Origin: Actinomycetota bacterium
GTDB taxonomy: Bacteria > Actinomycetota > UBA4738 > HRBIN12
Length of the DNA: 64,000 nucleotides
NCBI GenBank assembly: GCA_035697485.1
Contig: DASSCU010000058.1
Coordinates: forward strand, 1-64,000
Reading direction: 5' to 3'
Shown here: positions 25,212-33,377 of the stretch, piece by piece
How the letters are laid out: each line of letters begins with the position of its first letter
Numbering within the stretch: position 1 is the first letter of the stretch
Notes under the pieces: generated by a model
Database searches by the model: none
What the model was told of the DNA's origin: nothing
Seen by the model: only the letters and a program-made list of their open reading frames with translations
Program-made: the position numbers and the translations under genes

Positions 25212-25526
25212 TCAGTCGGCGACGTCGATACCGTCGAGCACGAGGACCTCGATCGGTGCCTCGAGGAGATCGTTCACCCGGCTTCGGTACTCGATGTAGT
25301 GGCTGGACGCGCGATGCTCCCCGAGGGCCACCTCGTCCCGGTAGCGCTCGAACAGATGGAACGACTCGGCGTCGTCGTCCCCGTGACGCCGGTACAGGTC
25401 GTAGGACTCGCACCCGGGTTCCGAGCGGGTGTGCCCGACCATCCACGCGAGCAGCTCCTGGAGGTCGCGCTCCTTCCCGGCGATCGGCCGGAACGACGCG
25501 AAGACGATGACCGGGCTCTCACTCAT
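25212..25526 (-). CDS. Antibiotic biosynthesis monooxygenase (ABM)-domain protein
   Basis: A 104-residue single-domain ABM protein: VIVFASFRPIAGKERDLQELL, a central PGCESYDLYRRH strand and FHLFERYRDEVALGEHRASSHYIEY. These small dimeric alpha/beta proteins include quinol monooxygenases and heme-degrading enzymes; many have no known substrate. The ATG at 25526 begins directly with the domain; the open frame upstream runs opposite the hydroxyacid dehydrogenase gene and is a shadow. It is convergent with gcdH and divergent from the dehydrogenase at 25597. Confidence 0.8.
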   Translation of the reverse strand: MSESPVIVFASFRPIAGKERDLQELLAWMVGHTRSEPGCESYDLYRRHGDDDAESFHLFERYRDEVALGEHRASSHYIEYRSRVNDLLEAPIEVLVLDGIDVAD

Positions 25527-25596
25527 CGTGGTGCCGTAGTGTAGCCGGACCGCGGGGCGGGCCGCGGGTCCCGGGACGCACTGGAGCGGAGGGGAC

Positions 25597-26532
25597 ATGG
25601 TGCGGCTACTGATCGTCGATCCACTCTTGGTGACCGAGGAGTTCGGCATCGGCCCCGGGTGGGCGGGCGCCGAGCACGACGTCGTGATCCCTGCCGGCTT
25701 CTCGACGGCCGAGCTTCGATCGCCGCTGGAGACGGCGGAGGGCATCCTCACCGCGCACGCCCCCGTCACCGAGGAGATGATCCTCTCCGCTCCGTCCTTG
25801 AGGCTCGTCGCCAAGCCCGGGGCGGGCGTCGACAACATCGACGTGGGTGCGGCGTCTGCACGCGGAGTCGTGGTGACGAACGTCCAAGGGGTCCGCGGCA
25901 GAGCGGTCGCCGAGCACGCCCTCATGATGATGATGTATCTGGCCCGCCACGCCTGGATGCGGGACGACCCGGCGTGGCAGGGGACGACCGGGGTGCAGAT
26001 GGGCGGCAAGACGCTCGGGGTCGCCGGGTTCGGTGAGATCGGCGCCCTGCTCGCCCGCTTCGGCGACGGCCTCGGCATGGAGGTGGTCGCGCACACGCGC
26101 ACGCCGGATCCGTCCCGCGCGCCGGACGTGCCGGTCCGGTTCGTCGCGCGCGAGCAGCTGTTCAGGGACGCCGACGTCGTGGTGCTGAGCCTGCCGCTGA
26201 CCGACGCGACGCGGCACATGGTGGATCGGCAGGCGCTGGCGCTGATGAAGGAGACGGCCTACCTGGTCAACGTGTCGAGAGGCCCTGTCGTGGCCACTGA
26301 CGACCTCGTCGAGGCGTTGCGAGAAGGCCGCCTGGCCGGGGTCGGCCTCGACGTGACCGACCCTGAGCCCCTGCCGCCGGGTCACGAGCTGCGCTCGTTC
26401 TCGCGGGTGCTGATCTCACCGCACAACGCGGGCCGAACGGTGGAGTCCCAGGCCGAGGCGCTGGGCCGCATGCGAGACAACGTGCGGGCGGTGCTCGCTG
26501 GTGAGGAGCCGCGGGACCTCGTCACGCCGTAG
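25597..26532 (+). CDS. NAD-dependent D-2-hydroxyacid dehydrogenase family protein
   Basis: A 311-residue enzyme. The nucleotide-binding loop is GVAGFGEIG. Catalytic residues fit the family: Arg in NVSRGPVV, Glu in DPEPLPPG and His in SPHNAGR. The N-terminal part has LVAKPGAGVDNIDV. Members reduce 2-keto acids (3-phosphoglycerate dehydrogenase, glyoxylate or hydroxypyruvate reductases). It is shorter than SerA and lacks an ACT domain, so a hydroxypyruvate/glyoxylate-type reductase is more likely. A strong ribosome binding site (GGAGGGG) precedes the ATG. Confidence 0.88.
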   Translation: MVRLLIVDPLLVTEEFGIGPGWAGAEHDVVIPAGFSTAELRSPLETAEGILTAHAPVTEEMILSAPSLRLVAKPGAGVDNIDVGAASARGVVVTNVQGVRGRAVAEHALMMMMYLARHAWMRDDPAWQGTTGVQMGGKTLGVAGFGEIGALLARFGDGLGMEVVAHTRTPDPSRAPDVPVRFVAREQLFRDADVVVLSLPLTDATRHMVDRQALALMKETAYLVNVSRGPVVATDDLVEALREGRLAGVGLDVTDPEPLPPGHELRSFSRVLISPHNAGRTVESQAEALGRMRDNVRAVLAGEEPRDLVTP

Positions 26533-26556
26533 CCCGCGGTCCTCGCCTCGATCGAA

Positions 26557-27069
26557 TCAACAGGCTTCGACGGCGCTCATCGCATAGGCGAGCATCGTGT
26601 AGTACCCGACCGTGAGCACGAGCTCGATGAATCCCTGCGTGCCGACGAGCTCGCGCGCGGTGCGGAAGGTCTCGTCGGCGACCCCGCCGGTCTCGCAGAG
26701 CTCCTGCACCAGGCGGGCGAGGGCGCTCGCCCGCGGGTCGAGCCCAGTCCCCCCCGCCTGCAACGCAGCGAGCATGTCGTTGCCGATGCCCACCGAGCGC
26801 GCTGCCTCGAGGTGCGACTCCCAGATGAACGCGCATCCCTGCGAGTGTCCGGTGGCGAGTGTCACGAGCTCGCGATCGACGTCCGAGAGGTGCGACTCGA
26901 ACCTGATCGCGTGTCCGAGGTCGGCCACACGTGTGGCAAGCGCGGGGGCGTGCAGCAAGGCCTCGAACGGGCGCAGCATCGAGCCCCTGCTCTGCACGAT
27001 CGCGTCGAACGTCGGCCGGTCGTTCGGATCCAGTTGTTCCCGGTCGGTGATCAGGGGCACGCGGCTCAC
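26557..27069 (-). CDS. Carboxymuconolactone decarboxylase (AhpD-like) family protein
   Basis: A 170-residue all-helical protein: LLHAPALATRVADLGHAIR, then LSDVDRELVTLATGHSQGCAFIWESHLEAA in two adjoining helices. The AhpD redox motif CxxC is absent (only one Cys, GCAF), so peroxidase-type activity is unlikely and a decarboxylase-like or unknown role is more probable. The only in-frame start is GTG 27069. It has no ribosome binding site of its own but overlaps the stop of a nine-codon leader frame that does. Downstream of the ETF/FeS genes on the same strand. Confidence 0.75.
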   Translation of the reverse strand: MSRVPLITDREQLDPNDRPTFDAIVQSRGSMLRPFEALLHAPALATRVADLGHAIRFESHLSDVDRELVTLATGHSQGCAFIWESHLEAARSVGIGNDMLAALQAGGTGLDPRASALARLVQELCETGGVADETFRTARELVGTQGFIELVLTVGYYTMLAYAMSAVEAC

Positions 27070-27095
27070 GTCAGGCCGCCGTTCGCCTCGCTCAT
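27066..27095 (-). other. Nine-codon leader frame coupled to the AhpD-like gene
   Basis: On the minus strand GAGGAGG stands eight bases before an ATG at 27095, which opens MSEANGGLT and a TGA. That TGA overlaps the GTG start of the AhpD-like gene as GTGA. Either ribosomes re-initiate here, or a single-base indel has split the first codons from the gene. Confidence 0.4.
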
Positions 27096-27118
27096 GACTC
27101 GATCCTCCTCGTCCGCCT

Positions 27119-29086
27119 TCACGTCGCCTCGCCGGAGCCGTCGGTGAGCGCGGAGCGAGCGAGCAAGGTCGCGACGTCGGCGACCTCGGGTCCCGCACCC
27201 GCGGCGTTCGCCGCGTCGTCCAGCATCACGAGGCAGAAGGGACAGGCCGTCGCGACGACCTCGGCACCGGTCCTCACGGCTTCCGCGTAGCGCGTCTCGT
27301 TGATGCGGGCGTCGCCGCCTTCCTCCATCCAGAAGCGCGCCCCGCCGGCGCCGCAGCAGAACGAGCGTTCGCGGGTGCGTGGCATCTCCTCGACCTCACC
27401 GGCAACGGCGCCGAGCACGTCGCGCGGTGCGTCGTACCGGTCGTTGTGCCGACCGAGGTAGCACGCGTCGTGATAGGTCACCGCGACCGAGGTGCGCGAC
27501 GGGTGCAGCCTGCCCTCACGCACGAGCTTCGCCAGCAGTTCGGAGTGGTGCACGACGTCGTACCTGCCGCCGTAGTCCGGGTACTCGTTCGCCAGCGTGT
27601 TGAAGCAGTGAGCGCAGCTCGCGACGATCGTGGTCACGCCGGCTTCGTTCAGCGTGGAGACGTTGCGTTCGGCGAGGGTCTGGAACAGGAACTCGTGTCC
27701 CATGCGCCGGACGGGGTCGCCCGTGCACGACTCACGTGCGCCGAGCACCGCGACGTCGACCCCGGCGGCCTGCAACAGACGCACGGTCGAGCGGGTCGCC
27801 TCTCGCGCCCGCTCGTCGAATGCGCCGGCGCACCCGACCCAGAAGAGCACCTCGGGCGCCGGGTCCCCGGGGCCGAGCACGCGGACGTCGAGTCCCGTTG
27901 CCCAGTCCATGCGGGCGCTCGCCGGTTGGCTCCAGGGGTTCTCGCCGGGACCCTCGACGCCGCGTAGCAGCGTGCCCGCCTCCGACGGGAACCGTGACTC
28001 GGCCATCACGAGGTGACGTCGCAGATCGACGATCGTGTCGACGTGCTCGATGTCGACCGGGCATTCACGCACGCATGCGCCGCACGTCACGCAGTCCCAG
28101 ACGACCTCGTCGGTGACCGCGTTCGGCACGAGGGGCTGCAGCTCAAGCTCGCCGGCTGGCGCTGCGGCCACGTGGTCGCGGAGCCCCATGATCAGCAGCT
28201 TCGGACTGAGCGGCTTCCCCGTGGTCCACGCGGGGCAGACGTCTTGGCAGCGGCCGCATTCCGTGCACGAGAAGAGGTCGAGCGTCTGCTTCCTCGTGAG
28301 GTCGGTGGCGACCCCGGCGCCGAAGCGCATCTCCTCCTCGGGACCTTCGAGGTCGATGCGCAGAGGCGTCAGGTGTCCGCTCGGCGCCCCCTTCGCGAGC
28401 CACACGTTGGGCGCCGCGGTGACGATGTGCAGATGCTTGGAGCCTGGCAGGTAGACGAGGAAGCCGAGCACGAGCAGCAGGTGCAGCCAGACGAGGACCC
28501 GCTCGGCCACCTCGAGGGTGCCCCTCGACACACCGTCGATCGAGTCGGCGAGCCATCCGGTGATGGGGCCTTCGACGTGGACGAGCCCGAGCGCCACGCG
28601 GGTCGCCTGCCACAGCAGCAGCGACACGACGATCGCGGTGATCATCAGCAGGATGCGGTCGGCCTCCTCGAGGTGTGAGCCTCGGAACCGGTCGGGGCGC
28701 TGGACCTTACGGATCCACACCGCGACGGTGACTCCGGCGAGCACGCCGATGGCGAACACATCGACGATCCAAGCGAACCAGGTCGTGTCGCCGATCAGCG
28801 GAAGGTGACCGTGCGGATCCACGATCGCGACCGCGGCCTCCACGATGGTCGGCAGCAGCACGACGAAACCCCAGAAGATCGCGGCGTGCATCAGGCCCGG
28901 CACGAGCCGCTGGAAGAGCTTTCGCTGCCCCACGACCTCGACGAGCTCGCGACGAACTCGGTCGCCGCCGGCCCCTGCCCACTCGGGATCGTCGGGCCGC
29001 GCGGCGCGCAGGGTTGCGACCCGGGGTGCGGCCCGACGCCAGGCGAGCACGCCCGCGGCGGCGATCGCCGCGAACAGCAGCGCCAC
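27119..29086 (-). CDS. Fused cytochrome b / 4Fe-4S / CCG oxidoreductase, probable ETF:menaquinone oxidoreductase (EMO-like)
   Basis: A 655-residue membrane protein. Residues about 1-225 hold five or six hydrophobic helices of NarI-like cytochrome b type with several His residues (LMHAAIFWGFVVLL, VWLHLLLVLGF, LPGSKHLHIV). Two ferredoxin clusters follow (CTECGRCQDVCP and CVTCGACVRECP), then two CCG domains as in heterodisulfide reductase HdrD (SCAHCFNTLANEYP, DACYLGRHN, ERSFCCGAGGARFW). Start GTG 29086 is two bases after the etfA stop; the frame is open further up but only as an antisense or shifted shadow. Membrane HdrD-like proteins encoded with EtfAB are known as ETF:(methyl)menaquinone oxidoreductases, so electrons from acyl-CoA dehydrogenases probably go to menaquinone here. 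Confidence 0.85.
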   Translation of the reverse strand: MALLFAAIAAAGVLAWRRAAPRVATLRAARPDDPEWAGAGGDRVRRELVEVVGQRKLFQRLVPGLMHAAIFWGFVVLLPTIVEAAVAIVDPHGHLPLIGDTTWFAWIVDVFAIGVLAGVTVAVWIRKVQRPDRFRGSHLEEADRILLMITAIVVSLLLWQATRVALGLVHVEGPITGWLADSIDGVSRGTLEVAERVLVWLHLLLVLGFLVYLPGSKHLHIVTAAPNVWLAKGAPSGHLTPLRIDLEGPEEEMRFGAGVATDLTRKQTLDLFSCTECGRCQDVCPAWTTGKPLSPKLLIMGLRDHVAAAPAGELELQPLVPNAVTDEVVWDCVTCGACVRECPVDIEHVDTIVDLRRHLVMAESRFPSEAGTLLRGVEGPGENPWSQPASARMDWATGLDVRVLGPGDPAPEVLFWVGCAGAFDERAREATRSTVRLLQAAGVDVAVLGARESCTGDPVRRMGHEFLFQTLAERNVSTLNEAGVTTIVASCAHCFNTLANEYPDYGGRYDVVHHSELLAKLVREGRLHPSRTSVAVTYHDACYLGRHNDRYDAPRDVLGAVAGEVEEMPRTRERSFCCGAGGARFWMEEGGDARINETRYAEAVRTGAEVVATACPFCLVMLDDAANAAGAGPEVADVATLLARSALTDGSGEAT

Positions 29087-29088
29087 GC

Positions 29089-30051
29089 TCAGCGCCCGGT
29101 CCGTCGGCGGACCTCCTCCGTGAGCGCGGGCAGCACCTGGAAGAGGTCGCCGACGACGCCGAGGTCGGCCATCTTCAAGATCGGCGCCTCGGGGTCCTTC
29201 GTGATGGCCACGATCCGGCGCGAGCCCTTCATGCCGACCGCATGCTGCAGCGCCCCGCTGATGCCGGCCGCGAGGTACACCTCGGGCTTCACGGTGGCGC
29301 CCGTCTGCCCGATCTGCAGCGCGTAAGGCACCCACCCGGCGTCGACCGCGGCTCGCGAGGCGCCGATCGCGGTATCTCCGATCGCCCCGGCCAGCTCCTC
29401 GAGCAACCGGAAGCCCTCGGGGCCGCCCAAGCCACGTCCCCCGGCGACCACGACCTTCGCGTCGTCGAGGCTCGGACCCGTGGCGCCCGGATCTGTCCGT
29501 GAGAGCACGCTCGCCGATACGAACCCGGCGGGCTCGACCACGTCCACGATGACGACCTCGGCCGTGCCGCCCACGGCAGCGGGCTCGAAGGACCGAGGGC
29601 GCATCAGCACGAGGTGTGGGCGGGGCCCCGCGAGGTCGACATCGACGACCGTGGTGCCTCCGAGGATCTCGGCACGTGCCCGGTCGATGGTCGGCAGGTC
29701 CACCGCGTTCGCCATCACCGTCGAGCCCGTCAGCGCCTGCACACGACCCGCGACGTCGCGGGCGCGGTACGACGACGGGAAGAGCACGACGTCGGGCGAG
29801 TCTCGGGCGATGAGGGCAACGAGCGTGTGGGCGGCCACGCGCGAGGTGGGTTCCTCGAGTCGATCGTCGTCGCTGGCGTACACGCGGATGGCGCCATGCT
29901 CGCCCAGCGCGGCGACAGCGTCGGTAGCTCGGGGACCGAACGCAACGGCACCGATCTCGCCCCCGAGCTCCCGGGCCTTCGTCAGGAGCTCGAGTGCCGA
30001 GCTCGCGAGACCGTCGGACGTCAGGTCGGCCCAGATCCACACGCCCGTCAC
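29089..30051 (-). CDS. etfA: Electron transfer flavoprotein alpha subunit
   Basis: A 320-residue ETF alpha subunit. The C-terminal FAD domain shows VVAGGRGLGGPEGFRLLEEL and the signature PEVYLAAGISGALQHAVGMK, then ILKMADLGVVGDLFQVLPAL. The N-terminal half is the Rossmann-like domain shared with the beta subunit. With EtfB it carries electrons from acyl-CoA dehydrogenases. GTG start one base after the etfB stop; the FeS oxidoreductase follows after two bases, so the three form one operon. Confidence 0.94.
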   Translation of the reverse strand: MTGVWIWADLTSDGLASSALELLTKARELGGEIGAVAFGPRATDAVAALGEHGAIRVYASDDDRLEEPTSRVAAHTLVALIARDSPDVVLFPSSYRARDVAGRVQALTGSTVMANAVDLPTIDRARAEILGGTTVVDVDLAGPRPHLVLMRPRSFEPAAVGGTAEVVIVDVVEPAGFVSASVLSRTDPGATGPSLDDAKVVVAGGRGLGGPEGFRLLEELAGAIGDTAIGASRAAVDAGWVPYALQIGQTGATVKPEVYLAAGISGALQHAVGMKGSRRIVAITKDPEAPILKMADLGVVGDLFQVLPALTEEVRRRTGR

Positions 30052-30052
30052 C

Positions 30053-30826
30053 TCAGATCACCCGGGCCTCTTCGAGCAGGTCGGCGATCTCGGCGGCCGC
30101 GTCGGGACCGGCCTCGATCACTCGGCCGCCAGCCTTCTCGGGCGCGGTTCCGACGCCGGTCACCGACTGCGTCGACCGGATCTCGTCGGCGACGAGGCCC
30201 AGCTCCGTCAGCGACGGGCGGTCGACCGGCTTCGACTTCGCCGCCATCACCCCTTTGAGGCTCGGGTAGCGCGGGGCCGCCACACCCGTGGTCGAGGTGA
30301 CGAGCGCCGGCAGCGGGCAAGCCAGAGCCTCCGAGCCGGAGGCCGTCTGGCGCTCCGCCTGGAGCTCGGCCCCGTCGATCACATCGAACGAAGTTGCGAA
30401 CGTGACGCTCGGCAGTTCCAGGAGTTCGGCGAGCGTGATCGGCAACGTGCCCGTGTAGCCGTCGGTCGACTCGACGGCCGCCACGACCAGGTCGATCGGC
30501 CCGAGGCGGCGGATCGCCGCGGCGAGCACCCGTGCGGTGACCAGCGTGTCCGAACCTCTGAGGGCCGGATCGGTGATGAGGACCGCGCGCGCAGCCCCCA
30601 TCGCGAGCCCGCGTTGCACGGCCGCCACGGCGATCTCGGGCCCCATCGACACGATCGTGACCTCCCCGCCATCGCGTTCCACGAGCTGGAGCGCACGTTC
30701 GAGGCCGTACTCGTCGCCGGGGTCGAGCGCGCCGTCGGCACCCTCGCGCACGAGCAGGTGGTCGGTTCCGAGCGTCGGTGTGCCCTGCGGCTCCGGCACC
30801 CACTTCACGAGTACTGCGACGTTCAC
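30053..30826 (-). CDS. etfB: Electron transfer flavoprotein beta subunit
   Basis: A 257-residue ETF beta subunit beginning VNVAVLVKWVPEPQG, with DEYGLERALQLVE, the AMP/FAD-loop region VLITDPALRGSDTLVTARVLA and PALVTSTTGVAAPRYPSLKG, which are standard for the family. It is the first gene of the etfB-etfA-FeS operon. The GTG start follows a -10 box by six bases, so the message is probably leaderless. Confidence 0.94.
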   Translation of the reverse strand: MNVAVLVKWVPEPQGTPTLGTDHLLVREGADGALDPGDEYGLERALQLVERDGGEVTIVSMGPEIAVAAVQRGLAMGAARAVLITDPALRGSDTLVTARVLAAAIRRLGPIDLVVAAVESTDGYTGTLPITLAELLELPSVTFATSFDVIDGAELQAERQTASGSEALACPLPALVTSTTGVAAPRYPSLKGVMAAKSKPVDRPSLTELGLVADEIRSTQSVTGVGTAPEKAGGRVIEAGPDAAAEIADLLEEARVI

Positions 30827-30832
30827 GCCGTG

Positions 30833-30838
30833 ATGCTA
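30833..30838 (-). promoter_or_regulatory. -10 box (TAGCAT) for etfB, leaderless type
   Basis: On the minus strand TAGCAT ends six bases before the GTG at 30826. It is eight bases from the plus-strand -10 of the MaoC gene, another tightly packed divergent pair. Confidence 0.5.
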
Positions 30839-30846
30839 GCCGTTGC

Positions 30847-30852
30847 TAGGCT
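30847..30852 (+). promoter_or_regulatory. -10 box (TAGGCT) for the MaoC gene
   Basis: TAGGCT would start transcription near 30859, just past the ATG at 30857. The message would therefore have a short leader with GGGAAGG before GTG 30893, which argues for the later start. Confidence 0.45.
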
Positions 30853-30892
30853 CGCGATGCAGGCGAGGACGTCTCGCGCTCGGGAAGGCTCA

Positions 30893-31348
30893 GTGGACCG
30901 CATCCATCTGGAGGACATCGAGGTCGGGTCCGTGCTCGAGAGCACGGCGCGCCTGGTCACCGCCCACGACATCGCCGCCTTCGCCGACCTCACCGGCGAC
31001 CGAAACCCGCTGCACGGGGACCCTGCGGTCGTCGCCGAGAGCTCGCCGTACGACGCCCCGATCGCGCACGGGCTGCTCGTCACATCGCTCTCCAGCGGAC
31101 AGGCGACGGCCGCCGACGAGTGGGCCCTCGGCATCTACCTCGAGGAGTCGCGGACCTTCACGGCGCCCGTCTACGCCGGCGACTCGATCCGCACGATCTC
31201 GAGGGTCACCGACGTGCGTCGCTCGCGTTCGAGCCCCGATCGAGGCATCGTGAGGCTCGACGTTCGGGTCGTGAACCAGCGGGGCGACGCCGTCCAGACG
31301 GGGGTCGATGTCGTGCTCGTGGGAGCTCGGCCCCGAACTCCCCGGTGA
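30893..31348 (+). CDS. MaoC-family hydratase (R-specific enoyl-CoA hydratase-like)
   Basis: A 151-residue hot-dog fold protein. The hydratase motif is FADLTGDRNPLHGDPAVVAE (Asp and His catalytic pair), followed by DAPIAHGLLVTSL. Such enzymes hydrate trans-2-enoyl-CoA to (R)-3-hydroxyacyl-CoA, or act in related CoA pathways. GTG 30893 is chosen because GGGAAGG lies at the right distance and the likely transcription start is after ATG 30857. It is divergent from etfB and overlaps the next gene through GTGA. Confidence 0.87.
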   Translation: MDRIHLEDIEVGSVLESTARLVTAHDIAAFADLTGDRNPLHGDPAVVAESSPYDAPIAHGLLVTSLSSGQATAADEWALGIYLEESRTFTAPVYAGDSIRTISRVTDVRRSRSSPDRGIVRLDVRVVNQRGDAVQTGVDVVLVGARPRTPR

Positions 31349-31908
31349 AGATCGTCTGCTTCCCGGAGTCGGGTGTCCCGCTCGAGCTGCGGCGTCAGCA
31401 GGTCGCCCTGCAGGACCGCGCGTGGCCGGCGGACGAGCCGTCGAGCCCGGCGCCCTGGCACGATCCTGCGCTGCAGGCGTTCTCGATGTTGCTCCTCGTC
31501 GACGACCGGGTCGTCGCCGCGCTCGACGTCCTCACCAAGGTGATCGAGCCAGGCGGCCATCGCCTCGTGGTCAGCGGTTTCTCGGCGGTCGTGACCGACG
31601 CCGCGCTGCAGGGCCGCGGGTACGGCCGGATCGTGGAGGCGGGGCGCGAGCTGATGCGGGCGCGAGGCGACGACCTCGGCATCTTCACGTGCGACCGCGA
31701 CCTGCAGCGCTTCTACGAGGGGGCGGGGTGGCAGCTGCTCGCCGGGACGGTGCTGATAGGCGGCGCTCCTGAGGACCCGTTCCCGAGCGACGTCCTCGGC
31801 AAGGTGACGCTCGGCTCGTTCTTCTCCGCAGCCGGGCGCGCAGCGGCCGACCACATCGTGGGGCACCGCGTCGAGCTGTACCCGGGATCGATCGACCGGC
31901 TCTGGTAA
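31345..31908 (+). CDS. GNAT-family N-acetyltransferase
   Basis: A 187-residue protein with the acetyl-CoA-binding pattern VVTDAALQGRGYGRIVEAGRE (motif A, Q/RxxGxG/A) and a following RDLQRFYEGAGWQLL typical of motif B. The C-terminal 40 residues (SDVLGKVTLGSFFSAAG...) are an unusual tail. The acceptor is unknown. The GTG start overlaps the MaoC stop by four bases, giving a two-gene unit. Confidence 0.8.
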   Translation: MKIVCFPESGVPLELRRQQVALQDRAWPADEPSSPAPWHDPALQAFSMLLLVDDRVVAALDVLTKVIEPGGHRLVVSGFSAVVTDAALQGRGYGRIVEAGRELMRARGDDLGIFTCDRDLQRFYEGAGWQLLAGTVLIGGAPEDPFPSDVLGKVTLGSFFSAAGRAAADHIVGHRVELYPGSIDRLW

Positions 31909-31918
31909 CTGGCCCACC

Positions 31919-33301
31919 TCAGCCGCGCTCGAAGTACCTCGTCAACTCCCAGTCGGTCACGCACAGGTTGTCGAAGATCGCCTGTTCCTGCACGGCGGTG
32001 TTCAGCAGGTGCCCGAAGACGAAGTCGCCGAACGCCTCCTTGGCCACCTTGCTCTTGCGGAAGACGTCGATCGCCTCGTGCAGGCTCGTCGGCACGCGCG
32101 GTACTCGCTTGGCCTCGTACGCATTGCCCACGAACATCGCCGGCGGCTCGATCTCGTTCTCGAGCCCGTACAGGCCGCCGGCGATCGTGGCCGCATATGC
32201 GAGGTAGGGATTCACGTCGGCCCCGGGGATGCGGTCCTCGACACGCGCGGCGGTGTGCTCGCCGACCGTGCGGAACCCGCAGGTGCGATTGTCGCGGCTC
32301 CAGACGATCGCCGTCGGCGCCCACGAACCGAGCTGGTAGCGCTTGTACGAGTTCACGAACGGTGCGAACAGGAACGACATCTCGCGCGCCGTCGCCATAA
32401 GCCCGCCCATGTAGTGACGGTAGGTCGGTGACAGGTGGTGCTCGCCCGTCTCGTCGTACATGAGCGACTTCGTCCCTTTCGCGTTCCACACGCTGGAGTG
32501 CATGTGGCACGACGAGCCGGCCTCCTCCATCGTCCATTTCGCCATGAACGTCGCGGCGACGCCGTTGGCCGCGCAGATCTCCTTCACGCCGTGCTTGTAG
32601 AGGACGTGGTAGTCGGCCGTGGTCAAGGCGTCGGCGTAGGTGATGTTGATCTCGTGCTGGCCCTTGCCGAACTCACCCTTCGAGAATTCCACCGGGATGC
32701 CTGCGCCCCGCATGCCGTTGCGGATCTGTCGGATGATCCACTCGTCCTTGGTGGTCTGGAGCATGTGGTAGTCCATGATGTAGCTCGACGACGGCCGCGC
32801 ATCGCGGTACCCGCGGTCGGCGAGCTCGTCGTAGCCGTCCTTGAACAGGTAGAACTCCAGCTCCGACCCGGTCTTGATCGTGTAACCGGCCTTCGTCGCC
32901 CGTTCGATCTGGCGCTTGAGGATCTGCCGCGGCGCAACCTCGACCGGCTCGCCCGTGTCCTCGTCGGCAACGTCGCAGATCACCATCGCCGTCTTCTCGA
33001 GCCACGGGCACAAGCGCAAGGTGGTCATGTCGGGCACCATTCGGAAGTCGCCGTACCCCGTCTCCCAGCTCGCGTACTCGTAGCCGGGGAGGGGTTCCAT
33101 CTCCATATCGATCGCGAGCAGGTAGAGGCACGCGTGCAGGCCCTCCTCACCGAGGACCTCGTGCAGGAAGAAGTCGGGCATCACGCGCTTGCCCATGAAT
33201 CGACCCTGAAGGTCGGTGAACATGCACAGCACGGTGTCGATCTCGCCGGCGTTCGACCGGGCCTCGAGCTCCTTCGCGTCGAGCATGCCTACCTGTTCCA
33301 T
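31919..33301 (-). CDS. Glutamine synthetase-like gamma-glutamyl-amine ligase
   Basis: A 460-residue GlnA-fold enzyme. Catalytic and metal-binding elements are TGSELEFYLF, GKGQHEINITYADAL, EAGSSCHMHSSVW, SRDNRTCGFRTVG and GADVNPYLAYAATIAGGLYGLE. The adenylylation loop of true glutamine synthetases is not present. The overall pattern is that of gamma-glutamylpolyamine/ethanolamide synthetases (PuuA, Streptomyces GlnA2-4), which join glutamate to an amine at ATP cost. The gene upstream on the same strand is an ethanolamine-type permease, which supports ethanolamine or a similar amine as substrate. A perfect GNRA-loop hairpin lies just before its ribosome binding site (GAGGAGGGG). Confidence 0.85.
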   Translation of the reverse strand: MEQVGMLDAKELEARSNAGEIDTVLCMFTDLQGRFMGKRVMPDFFLHEVLGEEGLHACLYLLAIDMEMEPLPGYEYASWETGYGDFRMVPDMTTLRLCPWLEKTAMVICDVADEDTGEPVEVAPRQILKRQIERATKAGYTIKTGSELEFYLFKDGYDELADRGYRDARPSSSYIMDYHMLQTTKDEWIIRQIRNGMRGAGIPVEFSKGEFGKGQHEINITYADALTTADYHVLYKHGVKEICAANGVAATFMAKWTMEEAGSSCHMHSSVWNAKGTKSLMYDETGEHHLSPTYRHYMGGLMATAREMSFLFAPFVNSYKRYQLGSWAPTAIVWSRDNRTCGFRTVGEHTAARVEDRIPGADVNPYLAYAATIAGGLYGLENEIEPPAMFVGNAYEAKRVPRVPTSLHEAIDVFRKSKVAKEAFGDFVFGHLLNTAVQEQAIFDNLCVTDWELTRYFERG

Positions 33302-33323
33302 CGCCCCTCCTCACCCACCGACA

Positions 33324-33357
33324 AGGGCACGGCGGCCGTTGCCGGCCGCCGTGCCCT
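33324..33357 (-). terminator. 15-bp perfect hairpin with GCAA tetraloop between permease and synthetase genes
   Basis: Arms 33324-33338 and 33343-33357 are perfect reverse complements. On the minus strand the loop is GCAA, a GNRA tetraloop; on the plus strand it would be TTGC, so the minus-strand RNA is the likely functional form. After the stem comes TTGTCGG, not a true T tract. It may terminate or attenuate read-through from the permease gene, or stabilise the processed ends of the message. Confidence 0.65.
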
Positions 33358-33377
33358 CATCTCGATGTTGTGTTTCC

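Noticed and set aside
29089-30040. An N-terminal extension making the FeS oxidoreductase 973 residues long
   Set aside because: The extension is Arg/Gly-rich out-of-frame sequence of etfA; the protein-like part and a GTG two bases after the etfA stop begin at 29086.
29480-30856. Extension of the MaoC protein by several hundred residues
   Set aside because: It is antisense to etfA and etfB and ends at promoter sequence for the real gene.
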